A DNA stretch of 64,000 bases, from assembly GCF_030272615.1 (NCBI RefSeq), contig NC_081407.1, positions 150,845,744-150,909,743 on the forward strand. The letters are read 5' to 3'. The DNA is from Cryptomeria japonica. Lineage: Eukaryota > Streptophyta > Pinopsida > Cupressales > Cupressaceae. The notes under the pieces are model-generated. The model saw only the letters and a program-made list of their open reading frames with translations. It was not told the DNA's origin and ran no database searches. The translations under genes and the position numbers were made by a program. This document shows, piece after piece, positions 55,113 through 64,000 of this stretch (position 1 is the stretch's first letter; every line of letters starts with the position of its first letter).

Positions 55113-56643
55113 CGATATCATTACTAGGGTCAACTAGTGGATAGTGATGCAGGAGCTTCCCCGATTCATAGCAATCTTGCATCAACCAAAAATATTTTCC
55201 TTTCTGTTTTGCTTTTTGTTTGTAGTTTCAGCTTTTCTTTCTATGTGTCCCAGTTTTGGCTCACCAGATCCTGTGGAGTTGGATTCTACTTGAAGACTTG
55301 ATCATCTTTCTTATTTCTAGATCGCATCGCATTTGGATCATTTTTTGACAAGTTATCGCTATCGGTTTCCTTGACAGTTTCCTATTATCGGTTGACATGT
55401 TCTTGTTATCGGTTGCCTAGACCTATTTTAGTGATCTACCTAAACCCCTTCCAAAGCTTGCGGAGCCTTGGGCATTGATCTCAATATTCCTTGGTGTGTG
55501 GTCAACCTTTTCCCGCAATCTACATTTCTTTCTTTGGATTTTCCGGAGGAATCTCTTGGCGGAGGCTGACCTTGTTAGTTTTACACGTTAGGTCTTGTTC
55601 TTCGGGTTTTTATCCCTTTTTGGGCCGACCAGATCCCTTGGATCGTATATATAATTGTAATTATGCATTAGAATGTATCAATCTAAGAATCAAGTAGCTA
55701 GACTAAGCATAGAAGATAGATCTTAAGATTGAAGGTCTCGGTTGTGACCTATTATGTACTTTGAGCATGTTTTAGCAAGTCTGTGAGCCGATTTCTGTAA
55801 CCCGATTGTTACCGGTTGGTTGTAATCAGTTTCCATGTTATAATACAATCTATTCTGCATTGCCTCCATCATATCTTTGTGTTTTCGTTGTGTTTTCTCG
55901 CTTTGAGGTCCCTCCTAACCGATGACTACTTCAGATAGTCCTATAGAGTAGCTAATAATGCAACAAGATCGTGACAAGATCATAGAATACATGAAGGTTA
56001 ATGCATATGTAGAGAAAAATAAATTTGGATGTAAGAGGCTTTTAGCAAATATAACACTTCTACGTAGATTGAACATGGGAAATATACATAGAGGTAAGAT
56101 GAGAATCTATGTATACCTCTTCCACTTGACAAAATGTAGAAAGTATTGTCCAAGTAGGTCATTAGTGGGAATCCATATAGATGTTGGAAAATGTCAAACA
56201 AATATGGTGTGTTTCTTATATGGATAGGATGAGAACATATGCCAAACCCATATCATGCTAGTTGGATCATTGTGACATGTAGCGTAAATGCCATCATGTA
56301 TCAAATCTCACGATGTTGTTTGTACAATCATATTTTGTGGCATGAATGTCACCAAGTAGTGAATGTGTATGGAAGCACATAACATGTGGTTATTCATGTT
56401 TTAAGTCATACACATATGGTCTAAGCAACAAAAATTGTCATGTTTAGGGCCACACAATGCATGTAAGTAGTGTTGCACAATTGTGTGGGAGAATTATATA
56501 TAAATGTATGATGATAGTATTACATGTAAGTGTGTGAGTATTGTGTTAAGAAAATTAAACAATGGTGAGTGCATTAATGTAGAGGACATCCAAGGTTATG
56601 CTCATATCGCACTTCCAAGATATTTTTAGGAGTGGGTGTCACA
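55113..56643 (-). mobile_element. 5' LTR of the Gypsy element, interrupted
   Basis: The start TGTGACACCC is at 56643 on the minus strand; the primer-site remnant adjoins 55113. Removing the solo LTR and one GATAG (794 bp) leaves about 737 bp, agreeing with the left LTR. Confidence 0.7.
55145..55933 (+). mobile_element. Solo LTR, family B, copy 2
   Basis: Starts TGATGCAGGAGC and ends GACTACTTCA; flanked by GATAG at 55140-55144 and 55934-55938. It shares with copy 1 (14810-15618) the first ~75 bp nearly intact, a TATATATA box (55646), and the CCGGTTGGTT segment. It has no interior, and lies inside the 5' LTR of the old Gypsy element. Confidence 0.9.
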
Positions 56644-58583
56644 TGATAAACTTAAATAATAAAAATAATAAATAATTTGATTAAATATTTTACCACATAA
56701 GAAACTCACGCACTCAATAAATATAAAATAAAATTACATAAGCAATACACACGATATCTTCATCATGAAATGTTAATCATCCAACAATAAAATACCCATG
56801 TCTAAATTAGAACAAGATGGTCAAAATAATAAATAAAAGTGGTTAATTATTTAAACTTAAAATAAATTAAACATGATATTAGCTTGACAACTAATGATGG
56901 AAAAGCGATGTCCTAGATGTTAGGATAATTCTAGATTTTTAGGGTTGACTTAAATGAAGATCTTTAATTTTGCAAATTGATTGTTCATTTTTATTCACCT
57001 GAACAAGTGTAAATATAATATCCACATGCACATAGCTAAATTGTTTCACATGTAATTGAGTTGAGGTGGGGGGCATGAAATAATTTGCTCACCATAAATT
57101 CTATGTTTTTTGTAAGGATGGATGATGTTTGTAAACACCTTTGGAGAATTTGTTAGATTATGAGAGTTATGTTCTCCTTGATCATGCCCGTAGTGGATAA
57201 ACCTTACAAATTTAAATGAAAGGTTCAAAGATTATAAAAAAAAATGCATAGTGGACTTAGGATGACATGCTATGATGATTCTTTGATAAATGTTGCAAAA
57301 ATGTTCTCATAATTGCTTAATTTTTATAAAATCCTAGCATGCTCCTTTGTATATCCTCAATCTCACCTCCTTGTAAAATGAAAAGATTGAATGCCCTTAA
57401 ATGCAATAATCAAGCACACAAATCAACATTATGTGCACTAAATCAACTCATAAAGATTAGTGAAAGGGATGTCAAGATGAGATTGAATTTTGATTTTTAA
57501 AAGGGTTCATATCCTCACCTACAAAATCCCCTAGTTCAAATTTAATCCCATAGATCTTATCCAATATGACACATAATAGGTCTAGGGACTAGGAATATAA
57601 ATTTCAAGATTAATAATGAGAAAAATAAGAGTATGGGATGTTATGAGCTAATTTCATGCATAAATGTCGTAAACTAATTTTAGACATAATTATGTTATTT
57701 ATAAATTAATTATTATATTTACTATAGTCTTAATCAAAATAGACCTAATATACAATTTTCACCATTACAATTATAAATAAAATAGCCGTTCAATTGAGAA
57801 GAAATTCGTCCTAAAAGAAAAGAAAAAATTCATTCACAAGAAATAGAGGAAAGGACCCAACAATTGCCCATGTTGCATTAATTGCTCACCCCTTGCCCAC
57901 ATAACCCCCCAATTACTATCTTTAGAAAAAAAGAATGCATGATAATTAAAATCTCACTAAAATATTTCACATGTACCAATAGTCACCTACTTGTACACCT
58001 AGTAGTTAAAATTTAAATATTTAATTAGAGGAGTTGTGCAACTTTTTTTGGTACTCGTAGTGCACAGGTACTAGAGCATTTGTGCACAGGTAATGGTCAA
58101 AACATATATTAGAGAAATATATTGAGCAGGTTGATTGTTCAAAAATTTGGGTGGTTGTAGCACACAGTTATTGCGGTGTTTATAAATAGGTATTAAGCAT
58201 CACTTCTAAATGATTGTTTTTTTACTTTTATGCACATAATGAATCGTCTCATGTTCATTGTAACTACGAGAAACTAAAATAATAGCTTTAAGCTCTTAAG
58301 TCACATATGAAAAAACCCAAAAAAACCGTCAAAATCTGAAGTACCATTTAAAAACTTAAGATATGCAAAATTAAGATAAGTGACTACTCGATCCTTTCCC
58401 TTGATCCTCTAACCATCCACCACCAAAATAGAATATCTAAAAAAATCTAGTTATTTTAGAAATTCTATTAGGAGTCTCTCAAGCATTATAACTTCTAAGG
58501 ATGCATTTTAAAACTAGAAACTTGTCTACCTTCCCTTTTGAAAAGCGAAGTCTTTACATATAATTACATGTCGTACAAAGTCC
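56644..58583. other. AT-rich intergenic stretch upstream of petM
   Basis: No gene or element is recognised. GATAAG at 58375-58380 is an I-box-like motif, seen in many light-regulated plant promoters, but one short match is weak evidence. Small repeats of GTGCACAGGTA lie near 58055-58100. Confidence 0.4.
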
Positions 58584-58594
58584 ATTTTATATCA
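58584..58594 (+). promoter_or_regulatory. Possible TATA box of petM
   Basis: TTTTATATCAT, about 175 bp before the predicted splice donor at 58769/58770. A start near 58620 would give a first exon of about 150 bp. Inferred from position and motif only. Confidence 0.4.
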
Positions 58595-58769
58595 TACATC
58601 CTTTTGCCCTTGGGGTTTGGTTGGTCTACAAAGAATGTCACTTATCCGAATTTCAACCATACATCCTCACACAATCTTATCCATACAAAACTTTCCAACA
58701 TATTACGCTCTCTGCACTGGCTGCAAATCATCAACAATAGAGGCCTCTCTGCACCAAGCTTCTTACAAG

Positions 58770-59150
58770 GTGAGTATTCGTTCATTGATGTGCCCTTCTT
58801 TCTTTCACAGCTATAATTGGGTTTTCTTGCATTCAATGGGTTTTGATAGTTTAGTACTTAAAGAGGACATCCAAACTGGTTTGCATTAATTTCACATTTC
58901 AAGGTCCTAATTGCATTCAAGATAAAAATTTCTTTTCCACGAGTGCGATTTCTTCATATGTTTCGAGTAGAAGAAAATGTACATCTTTACACAAACGATT
59001 AAATTTGCTTTCTTCTTCTGTTTAATCCAAAACATTTGGACGCCCAAGATCAATTTTCTTCATTGCTGTCCCAAAAAAATTATATATTTTTTACCCATTT
59101 TTGGATGGAAGCTATACTTGTAAGGTTAAACTATTGTCCAATTTGTGCAG
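58770..59150 (+). other. Predicted 5' UTR intron of petM
   Basis: Donor TACAAG|GTGAGTATT and acceptor CCAATTTGTGCAG; 381 bp. The acceptor lies ten bases before the ATG at 59161. The in-frame ATG at 59101 lies inside this intron and is therefore not the start. Confidence 0.6.
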
Positions 59151-59160
59151 ACAATTCAAG

Positions 59161-59538
59161 ATGGCAGCAACAGCAGCTGCAACCTCAGCAATAGGTTTTG
59201 TTCCATTAGGGGCCGCCCCTTTGAAGTCTCGTTGCTCCAGGCTAAACTGTAGCAAGGTGCAATGTTTGCGAACCTCCATGGCGTATGCAGGCTTTGAACC
59301 AGACAACAAATTGATGAAGATGGGATTAGCTTCCACCGCTAATGAGAAATTTGCTTACAATGCTTTTAAAGGCAGTAACTGTGATAATAGAAGACCAAGA
59401 ACTCTTGGAATAAGCTATGGTGTGGGGGCAGAAATAGCAAGAATAGTACCCATCATGAGTGGTTTGGTTCTCATGGGAATTGCTATTGGCTTTGTGCTTC
59501 TGAGGATAGAAGCATCTGTTGAGGAGTCACAAGAGTAG
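59161..59538 (+). CDS. petM: Cytochrome b6-f complex subunit VII, chloroplast precursor (PetM)
   Basis: A 125-residue protein, intact. The start at 59161 is chosen because [13 protein letters not shown] begins a typical chloroplast transit peptide (Ala/Ser/Thr-rich, basic, few acids) and the upstream ATG is intronic. The C-terminus, from about residue 88, reads [18 protein letters not shown] then [17 protein letters not shown]. This matches the PetM signature: a short stromal or lumenal lead, one membrane helix ending LLR(I/V)EA, and an acidic tail. PetM is a small nuclear-encoded subunit of the thylakoid b6f complex, which passes electrons from plastoquinol to plastocyanin. No frame damage, good codon continuity, a spliced leader and an AT-rich 3' region make this a live gene. 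I name it from the C-terminal motif; the transit peptide is not conserved between species. Confidence 0.88.
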   Translation: MAATAAATSAIGFVPLGAAPLKSRCSRLNCSKVQCLRTSMAYAGFEPDNKLMKMGLASTANEKFAYNAFKGSNCDNRRPRTLGISYGVGAEIARIVPIMSGLVLMGIAIGFVLLRIEASVEESQE

Positions 59539-60460
59539 AAACCCAACTTTGTTTTGAATCTAGGTTTCTTTCTTGTTGTGTAATGAATTCTCAAAATTCA
59601 GTGTAAGATTGGATTAAATAGAAATTCTAAAATGAAAAACTGTGTCCCGTGACTTCCTCATCAGTCTCTTTAACTAATATTTTTTCATTCATGAAAACAA
59701 AAGGCTAATGCAATTGGTTGTTAGGATGCTTTATCTTTGTCAATTGGGTTTTAGATATTTCTGGTTTTTTAATATAACTGGATGATATAGGTATGGGTAT
59801 TTTGGGCATTTCTGTTCTTTTTTATCAAAGGGACTATTAAAGAAAATATACATCTAAACCAAAAGTTCTGTCTTGCAGCAATGCTATCCAACGAATTAGA
59901 TTGCTTGGATTTGGTCTGTTTTGTAGGAATTGCTCCAGTGAATGGTAAAAACCCTCTAGCTCACCTTTTGAAAGAGGGTTTGTCTTCCTAATGTGGATAG
60001 CACAGTGTTCACCAATTGGATGCAATAGGACAACCACTTAATACTTCCAGATTGACCGGACAATAGTAGTCTTAATTTTCCTTGGCTAAACCCTCCATTT
60101 CGTAATTTTCCTTGGCTAAACCCTCCATTTCTGTTTCTCACAGTCCCAGCTGTTGATTTGCCTACCCAATGTGGGAAGCAAAGTGATAACCAATTTGATC
60201 ACTCTAGATTTGTCACTTAATTTTGAAGTTGACACCATAATTAACCAGGCAAGGTAACAGAAGTCAGAATAGCAATGGGTTTAACTCTTTATTTCTGCTT
60301 CGAGGCTGTTAATTCATTCTCATATTGATTTATTTTTTAAGTAAGGGATGATGTTTCACCTTTACAAAACTGGTGTTGAGGAGAAATGTTATGTAAAGGA
60401 GAAATTTTAATTTTTTTAAAGAAATTAATTATATAATCATATATTGAATAACATTAATAA
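59539..60460 (+). other. petM 3' UTR and intergenic DNA
   Basis: The petM message probably ends within the first ~120 bp. A perfect-looking 30-bp tandem repeat (TTTTCCTTGGCTAAACCCTC core, two copies) lies at about 60073-60132. Nothing else is recognised. Confidence 0.4.
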
Positions 60461-60474
60461 TAGGATTATTTTCA

Positions 60475-60560
60475 TAGTGTATTGATTAAGTGGTGGCGGT
60501 GTTGTTGTGACAACCAAGGTTCAAACCCCTATTGGGCCATCATGATTGTCACCACAAATG
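60475..60560 (+). repeat. tRNA-related SINE-like fragment
   Basis: GATTAAGTGGTGGCGG resembles a Pol III A box. It is followed about 40 bp later by GGTTCAAACCCC, a good B box (consensus GGTTCGANNCC). The B-box part and following CCTATTGGGCCATCATG recur at 61263-61293 (CCTACCGGGCCATTGTG). Family and ends are not defined. Confidence 0.4.
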
Positions 60561-60753
60561 TTCATTTTATTCATTAAGGGCTTTGACTATTTTTCCTTCT
60601 CTATTGCAAACTCTTATTGTTCTCCTTCATAATTAAAATTTGTTACATATTCCTTCAATGGAGAGTGATAGTAGTATGCTTAATTCTAGTTGTATTTGAC
60701 CATTGACAACCTTTCCTTCATGTGATTCACATCATGCTACAACTATTGTGCAG

Positions 60754-60865
60754 GGTTCGCGAATGTGGAGCATCTCTCGAAACGAGCTAGGATTTCATAT
60801 GGTATTGTTGGTTACAAAAGATACTCACACGGGTTTCTCAAAAACAAAATACAAAAGATTCAAGG
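60754..60865 (+). CDS. Candidate internal coding exon, gene unidentified
   Basis: Acceptor ACTATTGTGCAG (AG at 60752-60753) and donor CAAGG|GTAAGAG (60866) bound 112 bp open in one frame. It encodes FANVEHLSKRARISYG, then IVGYKRYSHGFLKNKIQK, a basic, globular-looking stretch. Good splice signals on both sides and a protein-like composition favour a real or relic exon, but no neighbouring exon is found and I do not recognise the protein. It is 1.2 kb downstream of petM on the same strand. It could be a captured gene fragment. Confidence 0.3.
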
Positions 60866-60958
60866 GTAAGAGGGAAAAAAAAAACCATACAAACTTGTTA
60901 TATGGGATTTTCATCCACATATGAGGTCTACAATCTCACATGGAGGCGGAGCTAGTTA

Positions 60959-61081
60959 AACAAGTTCATGCATATACAATGAAACATAGTATTTAGAACA
61001 TTCATGCTATCCAAAATGAGACAACTTCATGCGTATACAATGAAACATAGTATTTAGAACATTCATGCTATCCAAAATGAG
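60959..61081. repeat. Tandem duplication of 61 bp
   Basis: Two nearly identical copies contain ACAATGAAACATAGTATTT and TTCATGCTATCCAAAATGAG. Confidence 0.9.
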
Positions 61082-61262
61082 AGAAAATATCGGATGACAG
61101 AAATACTAACTCAATTCACCATAAATCATGGAATGTGCGATCCACAATAGCAGCTTGCTTTGATTATTTATGAAAATAGTGGTACCAGCGAGCACTGATA
61201 CTAAAAGAGTTTAACAAAGTTTGAAACTAAAATGTTGAAAATGAAAGAATTACAAGTAAAAT

Positions 61263-61293
61263 CCTAAACTAGGGTTCAAACCCCTACCGGGCC
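61263..61293 (+). repeat. Second SINE-like B-box fragment
   Basis: GGTTCAAACCCCTACCGGGC shares about 28 of 31 positions with 60513-60543. No A box is seen upstream, so it is a 5'-truncated or decayed copy. Confidence 0.35.
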
Positions 61294-61495
61294 ATTGTGA
61301 TTGCAGGCTTATGCCTTCTCTGATCCAATGTGCTTATGGATTTGTGACCGAGTTGTGCATAAATAAATACATAATAATCATAGCATTACATTATTGTGAT
61401 GGTATGATTTTTCTCATGACCCTCAAAAGGTTATAATTCCCATGACCTCCATGTACTACTAAACTTTTTGGGTAGCCATCCATGTTTAGTTTCAC

Positions 61496-61717
61496 CTACA
61501 ATAGACCCTTTCTTGTCTTCAAAGTGAGGACTTCCAAAAAAGAATATTCATTGCCACTATTAACATCTATTGGATCTTCTATAATAACATCTAATAAATC
61601 CTCAACAAATGCTATATTAACTTCATTTGGTTTGTCTTTGAAATTTCCCTTGAGAACATCATTGTCTTGAGTTCTAAATTCTAGGGTGTGTGACTTCTTT
61701 TCTTGCAATAATAACAT
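61496..61717 (-). pseudogene. Unassigned open frame, possibly a transposon remnant
   Basis: A 73-codon frame with acidic text (NIAFVEDLLDVIIEDPIDVN). The composition is protein-like and contrasts with the AT-rich surroundings, but no family is recognised and no splice or promoter context is clear. Confidence 0.2.
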
Positions 61718-61739
61718 TCAAACTCCCCTCTATATTTAT

Positions 61740-64000
61740 CTAATCTTCAATACTTGTTTCATGAGTAAAATGCACTCTCACATTGAGAACCGTCTTATGT
61801 ATCTCTTGCATTTGTTCTTTTTTATTTAGTTAAGAGAGCTGAAATGACATCTTCTAGAATTTGAGCATGTATCCAACTAAGAGTAGAAATGACATTGTTG
61901 ACTTTAGAAGGTGGTTGGTTTAATAAAATGGTTTTAGCATCTTCATCGTCTATTAAAACTAGCTATCTATAAAGACCTCAAAACGTTTGCATGGTTTGAC
62001 ATGTGAAAACCTCCTCCAAAAAGTTTATTCGTATTATTTGAGATTTCCTTGGATAATTTTTCTAGATCTAAGTTATATAATTTAGAATTAAAAAGAGCAA
62101 GACAAATAGTAGCTTTGACTTTCTTATCTATATTTTGCCAATCTAATTACCTATCTACATTTATAGGTGGTTTCTCATTCCCATTCACTGTTCCCCACAA
62201 GTTCTTGTTTATCAATTGCATCTAAATATTTACTTTCTAGATGTGAAAGTTGAGCCCTAAATATTTGTCTAATAGAATTCACTCTATTAAAAACACCCCA
62301 AGAACTATACTAACTTAGAAACATTAAATATTACCTTGGAAAATATAAAATATATAGAAAACTCTTTAACTAAAAATACTTTGAATGTAAAATATAAAAT
62401 ATATTAAAAACCCTTGAACTAAAAATATTTTGAATATAGTCGGAAGTGCTTGCAACTATATTTTGAAGCATATACTAGAAAAATAGAAAATAGTGTGCCC
62501 TAAAGTGTGACTTTTAACTTGTTGCATGACAAGCTCCTATTCTTGCATATTTTGAGCATGATTTGTCACTGTCTATAGTCACCATTAACAATCAAATAGA
62601 AATTGTGACTATAAACTATGCAATGTCATGCTTAGAACATGTCTTAGTTGTGGTATGTGACACTATATGCCCTTAGAGGTTCTATGACCTTGTTTAGCCT
62701 TTAGTTTGACCTTTATTGTTACAACGACCTTTACAAAAATCTACCCTTTCTATGTTAATAAATGTCATTTTTTAATAATACAACAATTTTAGTTTAAGCA
62801 TTTGTTCGATCCTTCGTGGACTTTTGTATAATGTTTAACTCTCCTTGACAACTTATTTGCATATTGCATCCCACTACCTTGAGATTTTCCCATGCTCTGC
62901 AACTCACCTAAATGGATTCCCCACTTATAGGAATAAAATCAGGACACGTTCTGATAAAAAATTTAAAATGGTAGAATTTTTTTTGGAAGTATTAAACCAT
63001 TATAGCACAATGAATAACACCAAATAATCATCATAAGATTAATTTACTTAGAATGGTTGCCCATACATCACTACATGGCTTTTACAAAGCATAATCAAAA
63101 AATAACTACTCAAACTGCCCAAAAACTAACATGAAACTAACTAAACATTTTAATTGCTAACATCACTAAGTTACTAAGGTGACTTTGTTACAAAATACAA
63201 ACCTTATTTTCTATCAACGTTTTCTATCTTATTTTTATTTGAAGATGTAGGTAAACTAAGCCAAGAATCACACACCAAAAGATGAAGACCACCTTGAAAT
63301 TGGTGGATTGCACATCACTTGAACTACTTACCTTCTTTTTTTTTGTGGTTCAAGAGTGTGGATTATTGTTGTAATGGTTCATTCCTCAAGCCGCATTATT
63401 TTGACATCTCTTACTAGATTCCTTTTAAACATTGTCCTTGATACCTTGCCAAACATGGTCTGGTTAGTGATATAAATAAGGAAGGTATCATTATAGATAT
63501 TGCTACATGAATTATAGAAATCATATCTTTTATGGAGGTTATCCCTCACACACTTTTCTTCAACACCAAAAATTCACTAAAGTCATAAAAAATATTTAAT
63601 GCAAACTAACAATTACCTTTAATGCTTATCAAAATGAGATGAATGACACATATATCAAGGAATAATGCATGTGATCTTAACAAATCAACCAAAGCATAAG
63701 ATCAACATGCCCAACAAAACTAAAATGCATTTTCCCTTATAAAACCTAGTTGGGTAAAAAACACAAGCTCTAAAGAGTAAATACTCCCAGTTCCACAATC
63801 AAAAAAGGTGATTGTAGATGTTAATAGATTGCTTCCAGGATCATGGTGGGTCAAACAGGCCCTTAAGTAGCAATGAAAATTAAAAAAACAGAGCTAGGCA
63901 ACTTGACGTAAAAATTTGAATAAGTTACCAACATTATTTCAAAAATATGTAAGAATAGAATCTGTAGAAAATTGAATGTAGTTTCTAAGCTACTAGTTGT
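61740..64000. other. AT-rich stretch without recognised genes
   Basis: Both strands were read; there is no convincing exon or transposon domain. A ~57-bp degenerate tandem repeat (AAATATAAAATATAT, then AACTAAAAATA) lies at about 62338-62440. Confidence 0.4.

Larger units (their letters stand above)
38008..56643 (-). mobile_element. Old Gypsy element, minus strand, opened by four nested insertions
   Basis: Diverged LTRs lie at about 38008-38735 (3' side) and 55113-56643 (5' side). The right LTR begins, on the minus strand, TGTGACACCCACTCC, a common Gypsy start. A mutated primer site (TAATATTAGAGC for TGGTATCAGAGC) lies next to it near 55112-55101. Pol fragments follow the Gypsy order on the minus strand: RT (about 47.8-47.3 kb), RNase H (40.35-40.15), integrase (39.75-39.3), and the integrase C-terminal part (about 39.15-38.96). 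Four insertions together account for about 12.7 kb; without them the element is about 5.8 kb, the normal length for a full Gypsy element. Confidence 0.75.

Noticed and set aside
59101-59160. Upstream in-frame ATG extending PetM by 20 residues
   Set aside because: It lies upstream of a good splice acceptor at 59150, and the extra residues do not resemble a transit peptide start.

Overview
The window looks like intergenic DNA from a large, repeat-rich seed-plant nuclear genome. A conifer or other gymnosperm is my inference, because there are many old, nested LTR retrotransposons and very few genes. One nuclear gene is clear: petM, the chloroplast-targeted subunit VII of the cytochrome b6f complex (CDS 59161-59538, plus strand, with a 5' UTR intron). 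Two further single exons (35882-35990 and 60754-60865) are possible but unidentified.

Layout. 1-498 is the right end of an element of 'family X' (my label). 601-1154 is a Copia LTR with its primer-binding site. 2348-16333 holds two family-X units, X1 and X2, side by side and flanked as a pair by GGTCT; they interrupt a Copia element whose gag-protease follows at 16392-19105, itself split by a 1429-bp solo LTR (16722-18150). 19443-26634 is X3, a 7192-bp unit with an exact 5-bp target duplication (AAGTG). 28048-33938 is a Copia-like element with both LTRs, a gag, and a second coiled-coil ORF but no pol. 33939-38007 is low-copy-looking DNA with local duplications. 38008-56643 is one old minus-strand Gypsy element opened up by four later insertions (40354-41855, 41915-46751, 48636-54265, 55145-55933). 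56644-64000 is AT-rich and holds petM, SINE-like fragments and little else.

The most unusual content is family X. Each unit begins TGTTGA and ends CACAACA (or a variant), like a very large LTR. On the minus strand each holds, in order: a terminal purine run with a hairpin, an array of short palindromes, a TATA box (with a consensus 5' UTR intron in X1 and X3), one roughly 1100-1210-residue ORF of no family I recognise, then a second conserved TATA box nearer the far end. This reads as an LTR carrying a gene in its U3. The three ORF copies are strongly diverged yet collinear and share motifs, and all three are now broken by stops. The palindrome arrays differ completely in sequence between copies but sit in the same place and have the same form.

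Coordinates of element ends rest on visual matching of terminal motifs and target duplications. Where only homology guided me, I call the bound approximate.
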